Shown here: positions 36,495-45,121 of the stretch, piece by piece
Position numbering within the stretch: the first letter of the stretch is position 1
Layout of the letters: every line of letters starts with the position of its first letter
Assembly (NCBI RefSeq): GCF_001984195.1
Contig: NZ_MTQN01000008.1
Location: 557,004 to 621,003 of the forward strand
Direction: 5' to 3'
Length of the DNA stretch: 64,000 nt
Source of the DNA: Kribbella sp. ALI-6-A
GTDB lineage: Bacteria; Actinomycetota; Actinomycetes; Propionibacteriales; Kribbellaceae
Notes under the pieces: generated by a model
What the model was told of the DNA's origin: nothing
The model's database searches: none
What the model saw: the letters and a program-made list of their open reading frames with translations, nothing else
Made by a program: the position numbers and the translations under genes

Positions 36495-37250
36495 TCAGTC
36501 CGTCGTACGGCGGCGGCGGGTGGCCGGCTTCTTCTCCGGGGCCGGTGCGGGCGCCTGGCCCGACTGCAGGTCGTGGTACGCCGTCCGGGTGTGCTCGGTG
36601 TGTTCGCGCATGATCTGCGCGGCCTTGTCCTCGTCGGCTTCGCTGATCGCCTTGACCAGGCGGGCGTGCTCGCGCCAGGAGGCGGCGCCGCGGACGGGGG
36701 CGACGGGGGTGTAGTACCACCGGACGCGGCGGTCGACCTGGCCGGCGAAGTCGACCAGGAAGCGGTTGCCGGACATCTGCGTGATCATCGAGTGCAGCTC
36801 GCCGTTGGTCCGGACCGCGCCGTCGATGTCGCCGGCCTCCTGGAACGCGGTGCCCACCTTGCAGAGCTCCTTGAGCTGCGCCACGGCCTCCTTGGTGGCG
36901 TGCCGCGCCGCGAGCCGGGCCGACTCCGACTCCAGGGCGGCGCGGGCCGCGAGCAACTGGTCGACCTCGTCCTCGGCGGGCACGTGCACCATCGCACCGA
37001 AGCCGGGCCGCAGATCCACCCAGCCTTCGTTGTTGAGCCGCTGCAGGGCTTCCCGGACAGGCTGGCGGGAGACGCCGAGCATGCCGGCCAGCTCGACCTC
37101 GACCAGGTGCCGGCCGCGCTCCAGCGTGCCGTCGATGATCATCTCGGTCAGAGCCTCGTAGACCGACTCGCGCAGCGGTGTGGGCCGCTTGACGTGCCGT
37201 ACGCCGGGGGAGTCGGCCGAGGAGTCCGGGCCCGCGCTGAGTGTGGTCAT
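36495..37250 (-). CDS. GntR-family (FCD/FadR subgroup) transcriptional regulator
   Basis: A 251-residue regulator. The N-terminal winged helix-turn-helix (residues ~25-90: LRESVYEALTEMIIDGTLERG ... SRQPVREALQRL) is followed by an all-helical FCD ligand domain (~100-225) with conserved Asp/His metal-ligand positions, e.g. NGELHSMI. FCD members bind small carboxylic acids, which fits a C2-acid island. The tail is basic and Pro/Ala-rich. ATG 37250 has AAGGAC upstream. A 29-bp near-perfect palindrome in its promoter is a likely autoregulatory operator. It is one of two candidates for control of the oxalate regulon. Confidence 0.9.
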   Translation of the reverse strand: MTTLSAGPDSSADSPGVRHVKRPTPLRESVYEALTEMIIDGTLERGRHLVEVELAGMLGVSRQPVREALQRLNNEGWVDLRPGFGAMVHVPAEDEVDQLLAARAALESESARLAARHATKEAVAQLKELCKVGTAFQEAGDIDGAVRTNGELHSMITQMSGNRFLVDFAGQVDRRVRWYYTPVAPVRGAASWREHARLVKAISEADEDKAAQIMREHTEHTRTAYHDLQSGQAPAPAPEKKPATRRRRTTD

Positions 37251-37274
37251 GAGGTCCTTCCCGAAAAACGTAAT

Positions 37275-37303
37275 GGCACGTGGTAGACAGTCTACCAAGT
37301 GCC
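37275..37303 (-). promoter_or_regulatory. Autoregulatory operator of the GntR gene
   Basis: The core TGGTAGAC-A-GTCTACCA (37281-37297) is a perfect palindrome, flanked one base away on each side by GGCAC and GTGCC. FCD-type GntR proteins typically bind TNGTNNNACNA-like palindromes, and this core resembles them. It sits 25 bp before the ATG, where bound protein would block transcription. Confidence 0.65.
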
Positions 37304-37486
37304 AGGTCTGTTGCCGATGCTCATCGTCGAGCCGGCCTGTTCGGGGGTGGAGCCGGCCTGTTCCGCCTTGCTCCCGGTGCTCCGGATCCATGGATCGCGT
37401 TCCGCGGGGAGTCCGCCGCCGCGGTCCGGATCCAGGTGCCGGCCAGTGCCGGTCGCCGTGTCCGGAGCACCGATTCGGGAGGTGGG

Positions 37487-37651
37487 TCAGGCTGCTGTCG
37501 TCTCGCGCACAGAGTGCTGACGCTCGTCGTCGCGCCGGGTCTCGTCGGTCCGGTCGAGGTCGACGTCGAGGTTCAGTTCCTGCTGCAGTTCCGGGGAATC
37601 CGGGAACTGCCGGCGGGCCGCCAGAGCGCCGAACCTACGGGTGAAAATCAT
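37487..37651 (-). CDS. 54-residue hidden gene under an island-type operator
   Basis: From ATG 37651 the reading frame runs 55 codons to TGA at 37487. GAGAGG sits 5 bp before the ATG, an excellent ribosome site, and third codon positions are mostly G or C. The product starts MIFTRRFGALAARRQFPD and becomes acidic then polar (LDVDLDRTDETRRDDERQ); no membrane helix. An operator-like site (37679-37699) lies just upstream. It is too short for length-based gene finding. The function is unknown; a small regulator or adaptor of the regulon is conceivable. Confidence 0.55.
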   Translation of the reverse strand: MIFTRRFGALAARRQFPDSPELQQELNLDVDLDRTDETRRDDERQHSVRETTAA

Positions 37652-37678
37652 TTCTTCCTCTCCACTCTTGGGTCCTAA

Positions 37679-37699
37679 TACTGCCTACTGCATACATTC
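37679..37699 (-). promoter_or_regulatory. Operator-like site upstream of the 54-residue gene
   Basis: TACTGCCTACTGCATACATTC includes CTGCATAC, the same half-site seen before oxc and sucC. On the minus strand it would overlap the promoter of the small gene about 28 bp upstream of its ATG. Confidence 0.45.
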
Positions 37700-37918
37700 A
37701 ACCAGGCGTACGCCCCGGTTATGCCCACGTCTCACGTGATCCCGGTTACAAGCCCGGTACCCACGCGGGAGCACGCGGATTCCGTCCGGGTGACCTCGAT
37801 CACGAGCACCGCCGAAAATCCGGAAGTGCCTTCCAGAAGGGGCTTTCTTCCCCATCAGAATGCCCGGGCCGGGCGGTCCAGGTCCAAGACTTGTTCGCTA
37901 TCTCGGGATAGGAGGCAA

Positions 37919-38872
37919 CTATCCCGCCAGCTCCGGCGCATAGCCCGAACCCATCAGATGCACGTCCAGCAGTTCGTCCAGCGCGGTGTGGACGCCGGCC
38001 TGCCGGGCGACGTCGAGCAACGCCCGGGCGAGCACCGGCTCAGGGTTGCGGGCGGCGATCACCAGTCCCACCCGCGGCCCGTGGGCCGGGCTTTTCAGCG
38101 GTACGACGCGCATTCCGTCCGGTACGCCGAACATGTGCAGCCAGGCGTGCGAGATGACCGTCGACCAGTGGTTGCCGTGCAGGTGGCTGTAGAGCCCAGA
38201 GACGGTGTCGCTCTCGATCGCGGGCCGGGCGGTCACGCCGTCGTCGGTGAAGTAGCCGTTCATGATCCGGCGGTTGCGCATCTGCGGCGACAACAGGCAC
38301 AGCGGCTGGTCGGCGACCTGCGCCCAGGTGGCAACCGGCAGATCGGCCAGCTCGTTGTCCTGCGGGGTGAGCAGCAGGTAGCGCTCCTCGTAGAGCGGGG
38401 TCTTGCGCACGCTGCCGAGCGTGTCGTCGTCGAGATAGGTCATCGCGACGTCGAGCTCGAACTCGGCCAGCTTCTGGGTGATGTCGCGCGACGACAGCGA
38501 CTCCAGCGTCACCCGGGCCTGCTCGTGCCGCGCGCAGAACGGCGTGGTGAGCAGCGAGACGACCGGCATTGCGGTCGGGATCGCACCGAGCCGGAGCGTT
38601 CCGGTCAGGCCGCCGCGCATCACCGACAGCTCGTGCCGCAGGGCGTCGCGTTCGGCCAGGATGCGCTGCGCCCACAGCAGCACCCGTTCGCCCTCGGGGG
38701 TCAGGCCCTCGAACCGCCGGCCGCGGCGCACGATCGGGACGTCGAGCTCCTGCTCGAGCTTGCGGATCGCGGCGGACAGCGACGGCTGGGAGACGTAGCA
38801 AGCGTCGGCGGCGCGGGCGAAGTGCCGCTCCCGGGCGAGGGCGACGAGGTACTCGAGCTGGCGCAGCAACAT
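37919..38872 (-). CDS. LysR-family transcriptional regulator
   Basis: A 317-residue LysR regulator. The helix-turn-helix is at residues ~1-60 (LLRQLEYLVALARERHFARAADACYVSQPSLSAAIRKLE) and the effector domain at ~90-300. The linker LRHELSVMRGGLTGTLRLGAIPTAMP resembles LysR regulators found beside formate dehydrogenase genes. ATG 38872 is chosen because GAGG precedes it; ATG 38902 lacks a ribosome site. Weak GCATAC and GTATAC half-sites occur 30-50 bp upstream. It may respond to formate or oxalate and is the second candidate controller of the island. Confidence 0.88.
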   Translation of the reverse strand: MLLRQLEYLVALARERHFARAADACYVSQPSLSAAIRKLEQELDVPIVRRGRRFEGLTPEGERVLLWAQRILAERDALRHELSVMRGGLTGTLRLGAIPTAMPVVSLLTTPFCARHEQARVTLESLSSRDITQKLAEFELDVAMTYLDDDTLGSVRKTPLYEERYLLLTPQDNELADLPVATWAQVADQPLCLLSPQMRNRRIMNGYFTDDGVTARPAIESDTVSGLYSHLHGNHWSTVISHAWLHMFGVPDGMRVVPLKSPAHGPRVGLVIAARNPEPVLARALLDVARQAGVHTALDELLDVHLMGSGYAPELAG

Positions 38873-38999
38873 GGGGTCAGCCTCGTTCCGGCCGGACGGC
38901 ATACCGATTGCTTGTATACATAATCCAGTATTGCACGCAAGGGGAGACGGCTGGAAGGCCTCGGCTCCGCGCTCGACGTCCGGATCTCAGTGCGTGTGA

Positions 39000-39015
39000 T
39001 GTGACCTGGATCACA
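39000..39015. promoter_or_regulatory. Perfect Crp/GlxR-type binding site
   Basis: TGTGACCTGGATCACA matches TGTGA-N6-TCACA exactly. It lies between the divergent LysR and hydrolase genes, 73 bp before the hydrolase ATG, and could activate or repress either. Cyclic-AMP-type regulators with this consensus are general carbon regulators in actinobacteria. Confidence 0.6.
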
Positions 39016-39087
39016 CTCTACAGGTGTCTGTCCTCCTGACGGTCGATCGACGGACTGGCAGAGGAAAGTCAGGCGAAAGGGAGTTCC

Positions 39088-39861
39088 ATGGACAAGGTCA
39101 TCTCCGTCGACGGCACCGAGATCGCGTACGACACCTTCGGCTCCGGGCCGGGACTGGTGCTGGTCGCGGGAGCGCTCACCGCGCGCTCGTACTACGGCCC
39201 GCGCGCGGAGGTGCTCGCCGAGTCGTTCACCGTGATCACCTATGACCGGCGCGGGCGCGGCGACTCCGGCGACCAGCCGTCGTACGCCGTGGAGCGCGAA
39301 CTCGAGGATCTCGAGGCGGTGCGGGCCGCCACCGCCGCGTCGTACGGGTACGCCGACTCGTCGGGGGCGATGGTGCTGCTCCGGGCGGTCGCGGCGGGAT
39401 CCGCGTTCGACAAGCTCGCGATCATGGAGCCGCCGTTCCGGGTCGAAGGCGCGCCGCCGGCGCCCGACCGATACCTGGAACGGCTGCAGGAGTTCGTTGC
39501 GGCGGGCAACCCGGGCGGGGCGCTGGAGCTGTTCATGGTCGAGGCCGTCGGGCAGCCGAAGGACCAGGTCGACGGGATGAAGGCGTCGCCGTACTGGCCG
39601 GAGCTGGAGTCGATCGCGCACACGCTCGTGTACGACGCTCTGCAGCTGGGGGACAGCGAGGTTCCGGTCGGGTTGCTCGCCTCGATCGAGCAGCCGACGC
39701 TCGCGCTGCACAGCACGGCCAGTCCCGAGTGGCTTCAGCGGGCCGTGCGCGCGGCGGCCGAGGCGATGCCGGACAGCTCGGTGGTCGCGCTGGAGGGCAG
39801 CTTCCACGAGGTGCCGCCGGAAGTGCTCACCCCCGTGCTGCGGCAGCACTTTCTCGGCTGA
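39088..39861 (+). CDS. Alpha/beta hydrolase
   Basis: A 257-residue alpha/beta-hydrolase fold protein. An oxyanion region is visible at VLVAGALTARSYYG, followed by ITYDRRGRGDSGD, the nucleophile elbow YADSSGAMVLL (Ser-Ser-Gly-Ala, lacking the first Gly of GxSxG), and a catalytic His near the end in EGSFHEVPPEV. Substrate unknown. AAAGGGAG precedes ATG 39088. Its 3' end overlaps the convergent broken acyltransferase by 35 bp. Confidence 0.85.
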   Translation: MDKVISVDGTEIAYDTFGSGPGLVLVAGALTARSYYGPRAEVLAESFTVITYDRRGRGDSGDQPSYAVERELEDLEAVRAATAASYGYADSSGAMVLLRAVAAGSAFDKLAIMEPPFRVEGAPPAPDRYLERLQEFVAAGNPGGALELFMVEAVGQPKDQVDGMKASPYWPELESIAHTLVYDALQLGDSEVPVGLLASIEQPTLALHSTASPEWLQRAVRAAAEAMPDSSVVALEGSFHEVPPEVLTPVLRQHFLG

Positions 39862-40922
39862 GACGAGGGCTGAGCAGGCGTTTGAGGCGGGGAACCAGCG
39901 GCTTCTCGACGTACCGGTGCAGGACGGTGGCGGCAGCGATCATCGCGGCCACCGTCCCGAGCATCAGCAGGGTCGCGTTCACGTGCGGGCCGAGGCGTTC
40001 GAAGACGACGAAACCGATATGGGCGTGGATCAGGTAGAGCGGATAGGTGAGCGCGCCGAGCGTGGCGAACCAGGGGCGCGCCCAGGACGCGGTCACTCGC
40101 AGGGCGATCAGCAGCATGATCGCGAAGCCCGCCACGATGACGGCGACCACGACCGGGCGGTGCAGCTCGGCGCCGTACCGGCTGCCGACGCGGTCGGCGA
40201 AACCGATGCCCCGCGGGATCGCGTTGGCCAGCGCCAGCGCGAGGATCACGAACGGCTGCGGACTCGGCCCGAAGCGGTGGATCAGGCAGAGCGCCATGCC
40301 GGCGATGAAGTAGTGCGAGAACTGGGTGTTCAGGACGAGGTCGGCGACGCCGGGCAGGAGGCCGGCTTCGAAGACGAATGTCGCGGCCAGCCAGGGCCCA
40401 GAGGAAGACGGTGACGCGGCGGCGGGTGATGCCGACGAACGTGAGTACCAGGACCAGCGCGTAGAAGCGCAGCTCGGCCCACAGCGTCCAGTAGACGACG
40501 TCGACGTTCTTGATGTCGGGCAGTGAGTTGAACATCGTCAGGTTGGCCAGGTACTGCGGCAGTGAGATCGGGAAGCGGCCTTGGCTGAACAGAACCGAGA
40601 CCAGCGCTGTCAGCGTCACCGCGACCCAGTACGCCGGGTAGAGGCGGACCGCGCGCGACACCAGGAACGAACGCGGCGTGCGGTCCCACGCGCTCAGCAG
40701 GACGACGAAGCCGCTGATCAGGAAGAACAGATCGACGCCGAGGTAGCCGTAGCGGGCCACGACGCTCGCATGCGGGAAGTGCAGCGGGGACAGGCTGCCG
40801 GCGTACGCGGAGAACAGGTAGTGGTAGGTCAGCACGGCGAGCGCGGCCAGAATCCGGAGCAGATCGACCTCGTACAGCCGCCCGCTCGGACGGTGCGCGA
40901 CGGGCATCGCCTGGGGTTCCAC
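39827..40922 (-). pseudogene. Acyltransferase-3 family membrane protein, frameshifted
   Basis: The first part, from GTG 40922 (GAGAGGAC upstream), encodes typical acyltransferase-3 helices (VDLLRILAALAVLTYHYLF ... YLGVDLFFLISGFVVLL) as far as VTVFLWAL. The family sequence then continues in another frame (TFVFEAGLLPGVADLVL, then MALCLIHRF onward) to the stop at 39827. The switch falls at GGGCCC, 40394-40399; removing one base there restores a single frame of about 365 codons. Either a true frameshift mutation or a sequencing error. An intact protein would acylate a surface sugar or similar. Confidence 0.8.
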
Positions 40923-41034
40923 GTCGTGCCGTCCTCTCGACCGGGAATTGCGTGCCGAGCGCAACTACATCGCACTTCGCCGCGGGGATCGTCGGCCTGT
41001 GGCAGGATCCGGGACTACGACCGGGGGATGACGG

Positions 41035-41418
41035 TCAGCGGTCGTCGTAGGCGTCGCGGGCGGCGAGCACCTCGGGGATGTGCTGCTCGGCCCAGCGGAC
41101 CAGCACGGCCAGCGGCTCGATCAGCGTGCGGCCGAGCGGGGTCAGCTCGTACTCGACCCGCGGCGGGATCTCGGCGTACGCCGTCCGGATCAGCATGCCG
41201 TCACGTTCGAGGTCGCGCAGCGTCTCGGTGAGGACCTTGCCGCTGATCCCGTCCAGCGCTGTCCGCAGGTCGCCGAAGCGCTGCGGGCCGTCGGCCAGCA
41301 CGGTGATCACCATCGCGGTCCACTTGTTCGCGATCCGGGCCAGGGAGGTGCGCGACGGGCAGGTCCGCGACAGCACGCTCCAGTCCTGGCCGGGCGGTGG
41401 GGAGAAAGTTTTGGGCAT
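41035..41418 (-). CDS. HxlR-family transcriptional regulator
   Basis: A 127-residue winged-helix protein of the HxlR type: ANKWTAMVITVLADGPQRFGDLRTALDGISGKVLTETLRDLERDG. One Cys near the N-terminus (SRTCPSRTSL) stands where redox/aldehyde-sensing HxlR proteins have theirs. I favour ATG 41418 over GTG 41451. It is divergent from the SnoaL-like gene at 41505; TAATTGGTCACTAA at 41441-41454 between them is an imperfect inverted repeat and a likely operator. Confidence 0.87.
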   Translation of the reverse strand: MPKTFSPPPGQDWSVLSRTCPSRTSLARIANKWTAMVITVLADGPQRFGDLRTALDGISGKVLTETLRDLERDGMLIRTAYAEIPPRVEYELTPLGRTLIEPLAVLVRWAEQHIPEVLAARDAYDDR

Positions 41419-41504
41419 CGTCCCGTTGGTTACGTTGAGGTAATTGGTCACTAATCGTAAGTATTGGAGTCAGCCAAGGGAAACGACCCCAGGAGGAACA
41501 AGCG

Positions 41505-41894
41505 ATGAGTGACGCCGTGAAGGTTGTCCAGGACTACTTCGACGCGCTGGCGGCCAAGGACTTCGCCAAGGTCGGCGGATATCTCGCCGACGGGATCGTC
41601 TGGCACCAGCCGGGCGCGAACCAGCTGTCCGGCGTGCACGAGGGCGCCGGCGCGGTGAACGCGATGATCGGCCGGATGATGGAGATCAGCCAGGGCAGCT
41701 TCGAGCTGGCGCTGACCGCGCCGCCGATGGGCAACGGCGACCTGGTGGCCGCGAGCATCCACTTCAGCGCTCGGCGTGACGGTGCGGCGCTGGACCAGGA
41801 CGGCGTCGATCTGCTGAAGGTGGCCGACGGGAAGATCGTCGAGGCCTGGCTGTTCTCCGCCGACCAGCCGGGCGAGGACGCGTTCTGGGGGTGA
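41505..41894 (+). CDS. SnoaL-like/NTF2-fold protein
   Basis: A 129-residue small alpha+beta barrel. The helix VQDYFDALAAKDFAKVGGYL and strands such as GIVWHQPG and HFSARRDG follow the SnoaL-like polyketide cyclase pattern. Such proteins are isomerases, cyclases or ligand binders; no specific reaction is evident. AGGAGGAA precedes ATG 41505. The HxlR gene opposite probably controls it. Confidence 0.85.
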   Translation: MSDAVKVVQDYFDALAAKDFAKVGGYLADGIVWHQPGANQLSGVHEGAGAVNAMIGRMMEISQGSFELALTAPPMGNGDLVAASIHFSARRDGAALDQDGVDLLKVADGKIVEAWLFSADQPGEDAFWG

Positions 41895-41997
41895 GCCTGC
41901 CGGTCGTCGTACTGGTTCCGGGGTGGCCGTAAAGATCCCGTAAACGGGTTTGGCCATGCTTGCTCCATCACCCCGAACCACTCGAAAGGCGACTGCG

Positions 41998-42552
41998 ATG
42001 CGCAAGCTCAAGATCCAGGTCCAGATCACCGTCGACGGCTACATGGGCGGACCGAACGGCGAGATGGACTGGATGCGGTTCCCCTGGACCGACGACCTCA
42101 GCACCTACATCGACGCGCTGACCAAGCCGGTCGACACGATCGTGCTCGGCCGCAAGCTGGCCGAGGGCTTCATCCCGGCCTGGCAGTCGCGCCCCGAGCA
42201 CGAGGACGAGGCGTCGATCGACTGGATGAACAACACCCCCAAGGTCGTGGTGTCCCGCAACCTGACCGAGTCGCCGTGGGAGAACGCGGTCGTCGCCGGC
42301 GACCTGGTCAAGACCGTCACTGAGCTCAAGGCCCAGTCCGGTGGCGACCTGATCGCGTACGGCGGCAGCACGCTGGTCTCCGCGCTGATCGCGGAGGGGC
42401 TGGCCGACGACATCTACCTGTTCGTCAACCCGACGGCGATCGGGACCGGGCTGCCGGTCTTCCCGACCCGCACGGTGCCGCTCGACCTGGCCGAGGCGGT
42501 CGGGTTCGAGTGCGGGATCACCGCACTGCACTACGTCCCCAAGACGGCCTGA
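41998..42552 (+). CDS. Dihydrofolate reductase/RibD C-terminal-like protein
   Basis: A 184-residue protein with the RibD_C fold: KIQVQITVDGYMGGPNGEMDW at the start, a DTIVLGRKLAEGF nucleotide segment and DLIAYGGSTLVSALI near the end. Members are NADPH-dependent reductases of unknown physiological substrate. I chose ATG 41998, with GAAAGG upstream, over an earlier ATG. Its end overlaps a convergent regulator gene by 22 bp. Confidence 0.88.
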   Translation: MRKLKIQVQITVDGYMGGPNGEMDWMRFPWTDDLSTYIDALTKPVDTIVLGRKLAEGFIPAWQSRPEHEDEASIDWMNNTPKVVVSRNLTESPWENAVVAGDLVKTVTELKAQSGGDLIAYGGSTLVSALIAEGLADDIYLFVNPTAIGTGLPVFPTRTVPLDLAEAVGFECGITALHYVPKTA

Positions 42553-43226
42553 CCGGTGCGCTCCCGCACGGCGGGGGCGAAGGGACTCCAGAGGAACCAG
42601 GTCGGGAGAGCGCGGAGCAGACGCGGCGGGCCGGTCATCGTGACCTGGCCCGCGGCGGTGGCCTGCGGGAGGGTGACGATGCCGGCGAACACCCGCATCA
42701 GGGCGACCGGCTCGGTGGTCACCATGACGTCGGAGGCGAAGCCAGGGTGCTCGGTGCACACCGAGGCCTCCTGCCGGTCGAGGACCAGCCAGATCCGGGT
42801 CGGGTCGTCGCCGCGGTAGTCGAACTCGATGTTCACCCGCTGACCGGGCAGCTTGTCCTGATCGATCCGCCGGGACATCCACCAGGTCAGCGTGATCGGG
42901 TCGACCTCGCGCGGCTCCGGCTCGGTGAACATCCACCGCACCGCCCACTCGCCGATCGCCATGATCACGCCCTCGAGATCCCGGCCTGCGGGGGTGAGCT
43001 GGTACTCGTGACCCCGGGTGACCGGCACCCGGTCCAGCACGCCCTTGCGCTCCAGGTGCTCGAGTCGCTGCTTGAGCAGCGTGCGCGAGATCCCGGGCAG
43101 GCCGCGATCGATGTCGTTGAACCGCCGGCTGCCCAGCACGAGCTCCCGCACGATCAGCGGCATCCACCGGTCGGCGAGCACAGCGCTGGCCAGTGCCACC
43201 GGGCAGTACTGGGAGTACTCGCGCAT
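42531..43226 (-). CDS. HxlR-type regulator with a C-terminal lipid-transfer-like domain
   Basis: A 231-residue protein. Residues 1-100 form an HxlR helix-turn-helix (CPVALASAVLADRWMPLIVREL, SRTLLKQRLEHLERKG), with a Cys at position 8. Residues ~110-225 look like an SCP2-type ligand domain (INIEFDYR-like strand, TEPVALMRVFAGIVTLPQA). The extra domain may sense a hydrophobic ligand. It is divergent from the methyltransferase gene at 43338. Confidence 0.82.
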   Translation of the reverse strand: MREYSQYCPVALASAVLADRWMPLIVRELVLGSRRFNDIDRGLPGISRTLLKQRLEHLERKGVLDRVPVTRGHEYQLTPAGRDLEGVIMAIGEWAVRWMFTEPEPREVDPITLTWWMSRRIDQDKLPGQRVNIEFDYRGDDPTRIWLVLDRQEASVCTEHPGFASDVMVTTEPVALMRVFAGIVTLPQATAAGQVTMTGPPRLLRALPTWFLWSPFAPAVRERTGQAVLGT

Positions 43227-43337
43227 GCCTCATTGTGCGCCCGGGTCCAGGATTCGTACCACCGAAGTCCAGAACCTGTACTAGTTGTGACCGGTCTGGT
43301 GCTGATGCGCTGGAACCCTCATCGAGGAGGGGACACC

Positions 43338-44186
43338 ATGACCATCAGTTTCGACCCGATCGTGTTCAAGCGGACCACCCGGGCCCAGTGGGAGGAGGCC
43401 GCCGAGGCCTGGCACCGGTGGGGTCCGACCATCGAGGACTGGCTCGGCGAGGCCACCGCCGTGATGCTGCAGGCGGCCGGTGTGGGCGCTCGAGTGCTCG
43501 ACGTCGCCGCCGGTGCGGGCGGCCAGACCGTGGCCGCGGCGCGGCTCGCCGGTCCCACCGGCCGGGTCCTGGCGACCGACATCTCGCCGGCCATCCTCTC
43601 GTACGCCGCCCGTGTCGCCGCCGAGGCGGGAGTGGCGGTCGAGACGCTGGAAGCCGACGGTGAGGACCTGTCGGCGCTCGACGAAGGAGCGTTCGACGCG
43701 GCGATCTCCCGGGTCGGGCTGATCTACTTCCCGGACCAGCAGGCCGCGTTGCGCGGGATCCACCGTGCGCTGCGTCCTGGTGGGCGGTTCGCCGCGGTCG
43801 TGTACTCCACGCCGGACCGCAACCAGTTCTTCTCGATCCCGGTCGGCATCATCCGCCGCCGGGCCGAGCTACCGCCTCCGCTGCCCGGACAGCCCGGGCC
43901 GTTCAGTCTGGGCGGACCTGGCGTGGCCGAGAAGGCGTTCGCCGAGGCCGGGTTCGGTGACATCACGGTCACCACGGTCCCGTCGCCGGTCCGGATGCCG
44001 AGCGCCGCCGACTGCGTCCGGTTCGAACGCGAGTCCTTCGGCGCCCTGCACCAGATGCTCTCCCGCCTCGACGAGCCCGCCCGAGCGGCCGCCTGGCAGG
44101 AGATCACCGAGGAACTCAGCCGGTTCGAGACCCCGGACGGGTTCACCGGTCCCTGCGAGATGCTGGTCGTCGCAGGGACGCGCTGA
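43338..44186 (+). CDS. SAM-dependent methyltransferase
   Basis: A 282-residue class I methyltransferase. Motif I is VLDVAAGAGGQTVAAARLAG, followed by VLATDIS and ADGEDLSALDEGAFDAAISR, then the post-motif segment ALRPGGRFAAVVYS. The substrate is unknown. GAGGAGGGG precedes ATG 43338. Confidence 0.88.
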   Translation: MTISFDPIVFKRTTRAQWEEAAEAWHRWGPTIEDWLGEATAVMLQAAGVGARVLDVAAGAGGQTVAAARLAGPTGRVLATDISPAILSYAARVAAEAGVAVETLEADGEDLSALDEGAFDAAISRVGLIYFPDQQAALRGIHRALRPGGRFAAVVYSTPDRNQFFSIPVGIIRRRAELPPPLPGQPGPFSLGGPGVAEKAFAEAGFGDITVTTVPSPVRMPSAADCVRFERESFGALHQMLSRLDEPARAAAWQEITEELSRFETPDGFTGPCEMLVVAGTR

Positions 44187-44196
44187 CCACGAAGGG

Positions 44197-44424
44197 TCAG
44201 AGAGTGTGCAGTTTGTCGAACGGGGCGAGGACCCGCAGCAGCTTGCCGCCACCGAGATCGACGACGACGGCGTGCGTGCCCTCGACCGCGCTGATCCGGC
44301 CCATCCCCTCTTTGTCGTGGGACACCCGGTCACCGACCTCGAACGTCTTGATCGGCTTGGGTTCGCGGGGCTTGAACGGACTCGTGGACAGGTGACGACG
44401 CGTCGTCGCGCGAGAAGACTCCAT
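44197..44424 (-). CDS. Small conserved actinobacterial protein (GDRVSHD motif)
   Basis: A 75-residue protein with a basic N-terminus and the motif VGDRVSHDKEGMGRI, as in the Tudor/KOW-like tails of UvrD-type helicases and many small actinobacterial proteins. It is probably a small beta-barrel that binds nucleic acid or protein. It is convergent with the methyltransferase gene. The 272 bp to the next gene (44425-44696) hold nothing that I recognise. Confidence 0.7.
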   Translation of the reverse strand: MESSRATTRRHLSTSPFKPREPKPIKTFEVGDRVSHDKEGMGRISAVEGTHAVVVDLGGGKLLRVLAPFDKLHTL

Positions 44425-44696
44425 CAGACCTCAAGTATGCGCTACTCCGCCAATACGCGCGACGGGCACGGGGCAGGAAATGCGCGGGAGCCGGGTTACG
44501 CGGTCCGGCGACCTGCGTGCTCGACCCCGGCGTACGGCGTACTGGATCGAGTTCGGCCGACTCTGCCGTAGTGGGTGACGTAGCGCTCGGTGACGTGAGG
44601 TGGTGCTTATCCGATCGGCGCCCTGGGCACCGGTCTGGCGGGTCGGCACGCTGCGTGATCCGGTGTGCCGGCCGGTCGCCGACGAGGAGGTTGGGG

Positions 44697-45113
44697 ATGA
44701 CCAACACGGTCACCGGAACAGGGAGTACAGGGAGTACGGCGCACATGCCGTCGGACGTGTCGCCCGGAATCGGGCTGTTCGACCGGTTCGCCGGGGCGGC
44801 GTCGAGGTTCGCGTCGCGGGCGTGGTTCTTCGCCTTCTGCGTGCTGCTGGTGCTGGTGTGGGCGCCGTCGTACTTCCTGATCGGCACCGTCGACACCTGG
44901 CAGCTGATCATCAACACGGTGACCACGATCGTCACCTTCCTGATGGTGGCGCTGCTGCAGAACTCCCAGACCCGCGCCGACGAGGCGGTCCAGGACAAGC
45001 TGAACGCGCTTGCGGGCCTGATGGAGGTTCACGCCGACGAGTCGCCTGAACTGCGCAAGGCCACCGAGGAACTCCGGCGGGCCGTCGGGCTGGAGGACCG
45101 GGAAAGCTCCTGA
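44697..45113 (+). CDS. Low-affinity iron permease-family small membrane protein
   Basis: A 138-residue protein with two membrane helices (WFFAFCVLLVLVWAPSYFLIG, LIINTVTTIVTFLMVALLQ) followed by NSQTRADEAVQDKLNALAGL, the pattern of the Iron_permease family. A function in iron uptake is doubtful for bacterial members. GAGGAGG precedes ATG 44697. Confidence 0.8.
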   Translation: MTNTVTGTGSTGSTAHMPSDVSPGIGLFDRFAGAASRFASRAWFFAFCVLLVLVWAPSYFLIGTVDTWQLIINTVTTIVTFLMVALLQNSQTRADEAVQDKLNALAGLMEVHADESPELRKATEELRRAVGLEDRESS

Positions 45114-45121
45114 CCGCGGGC

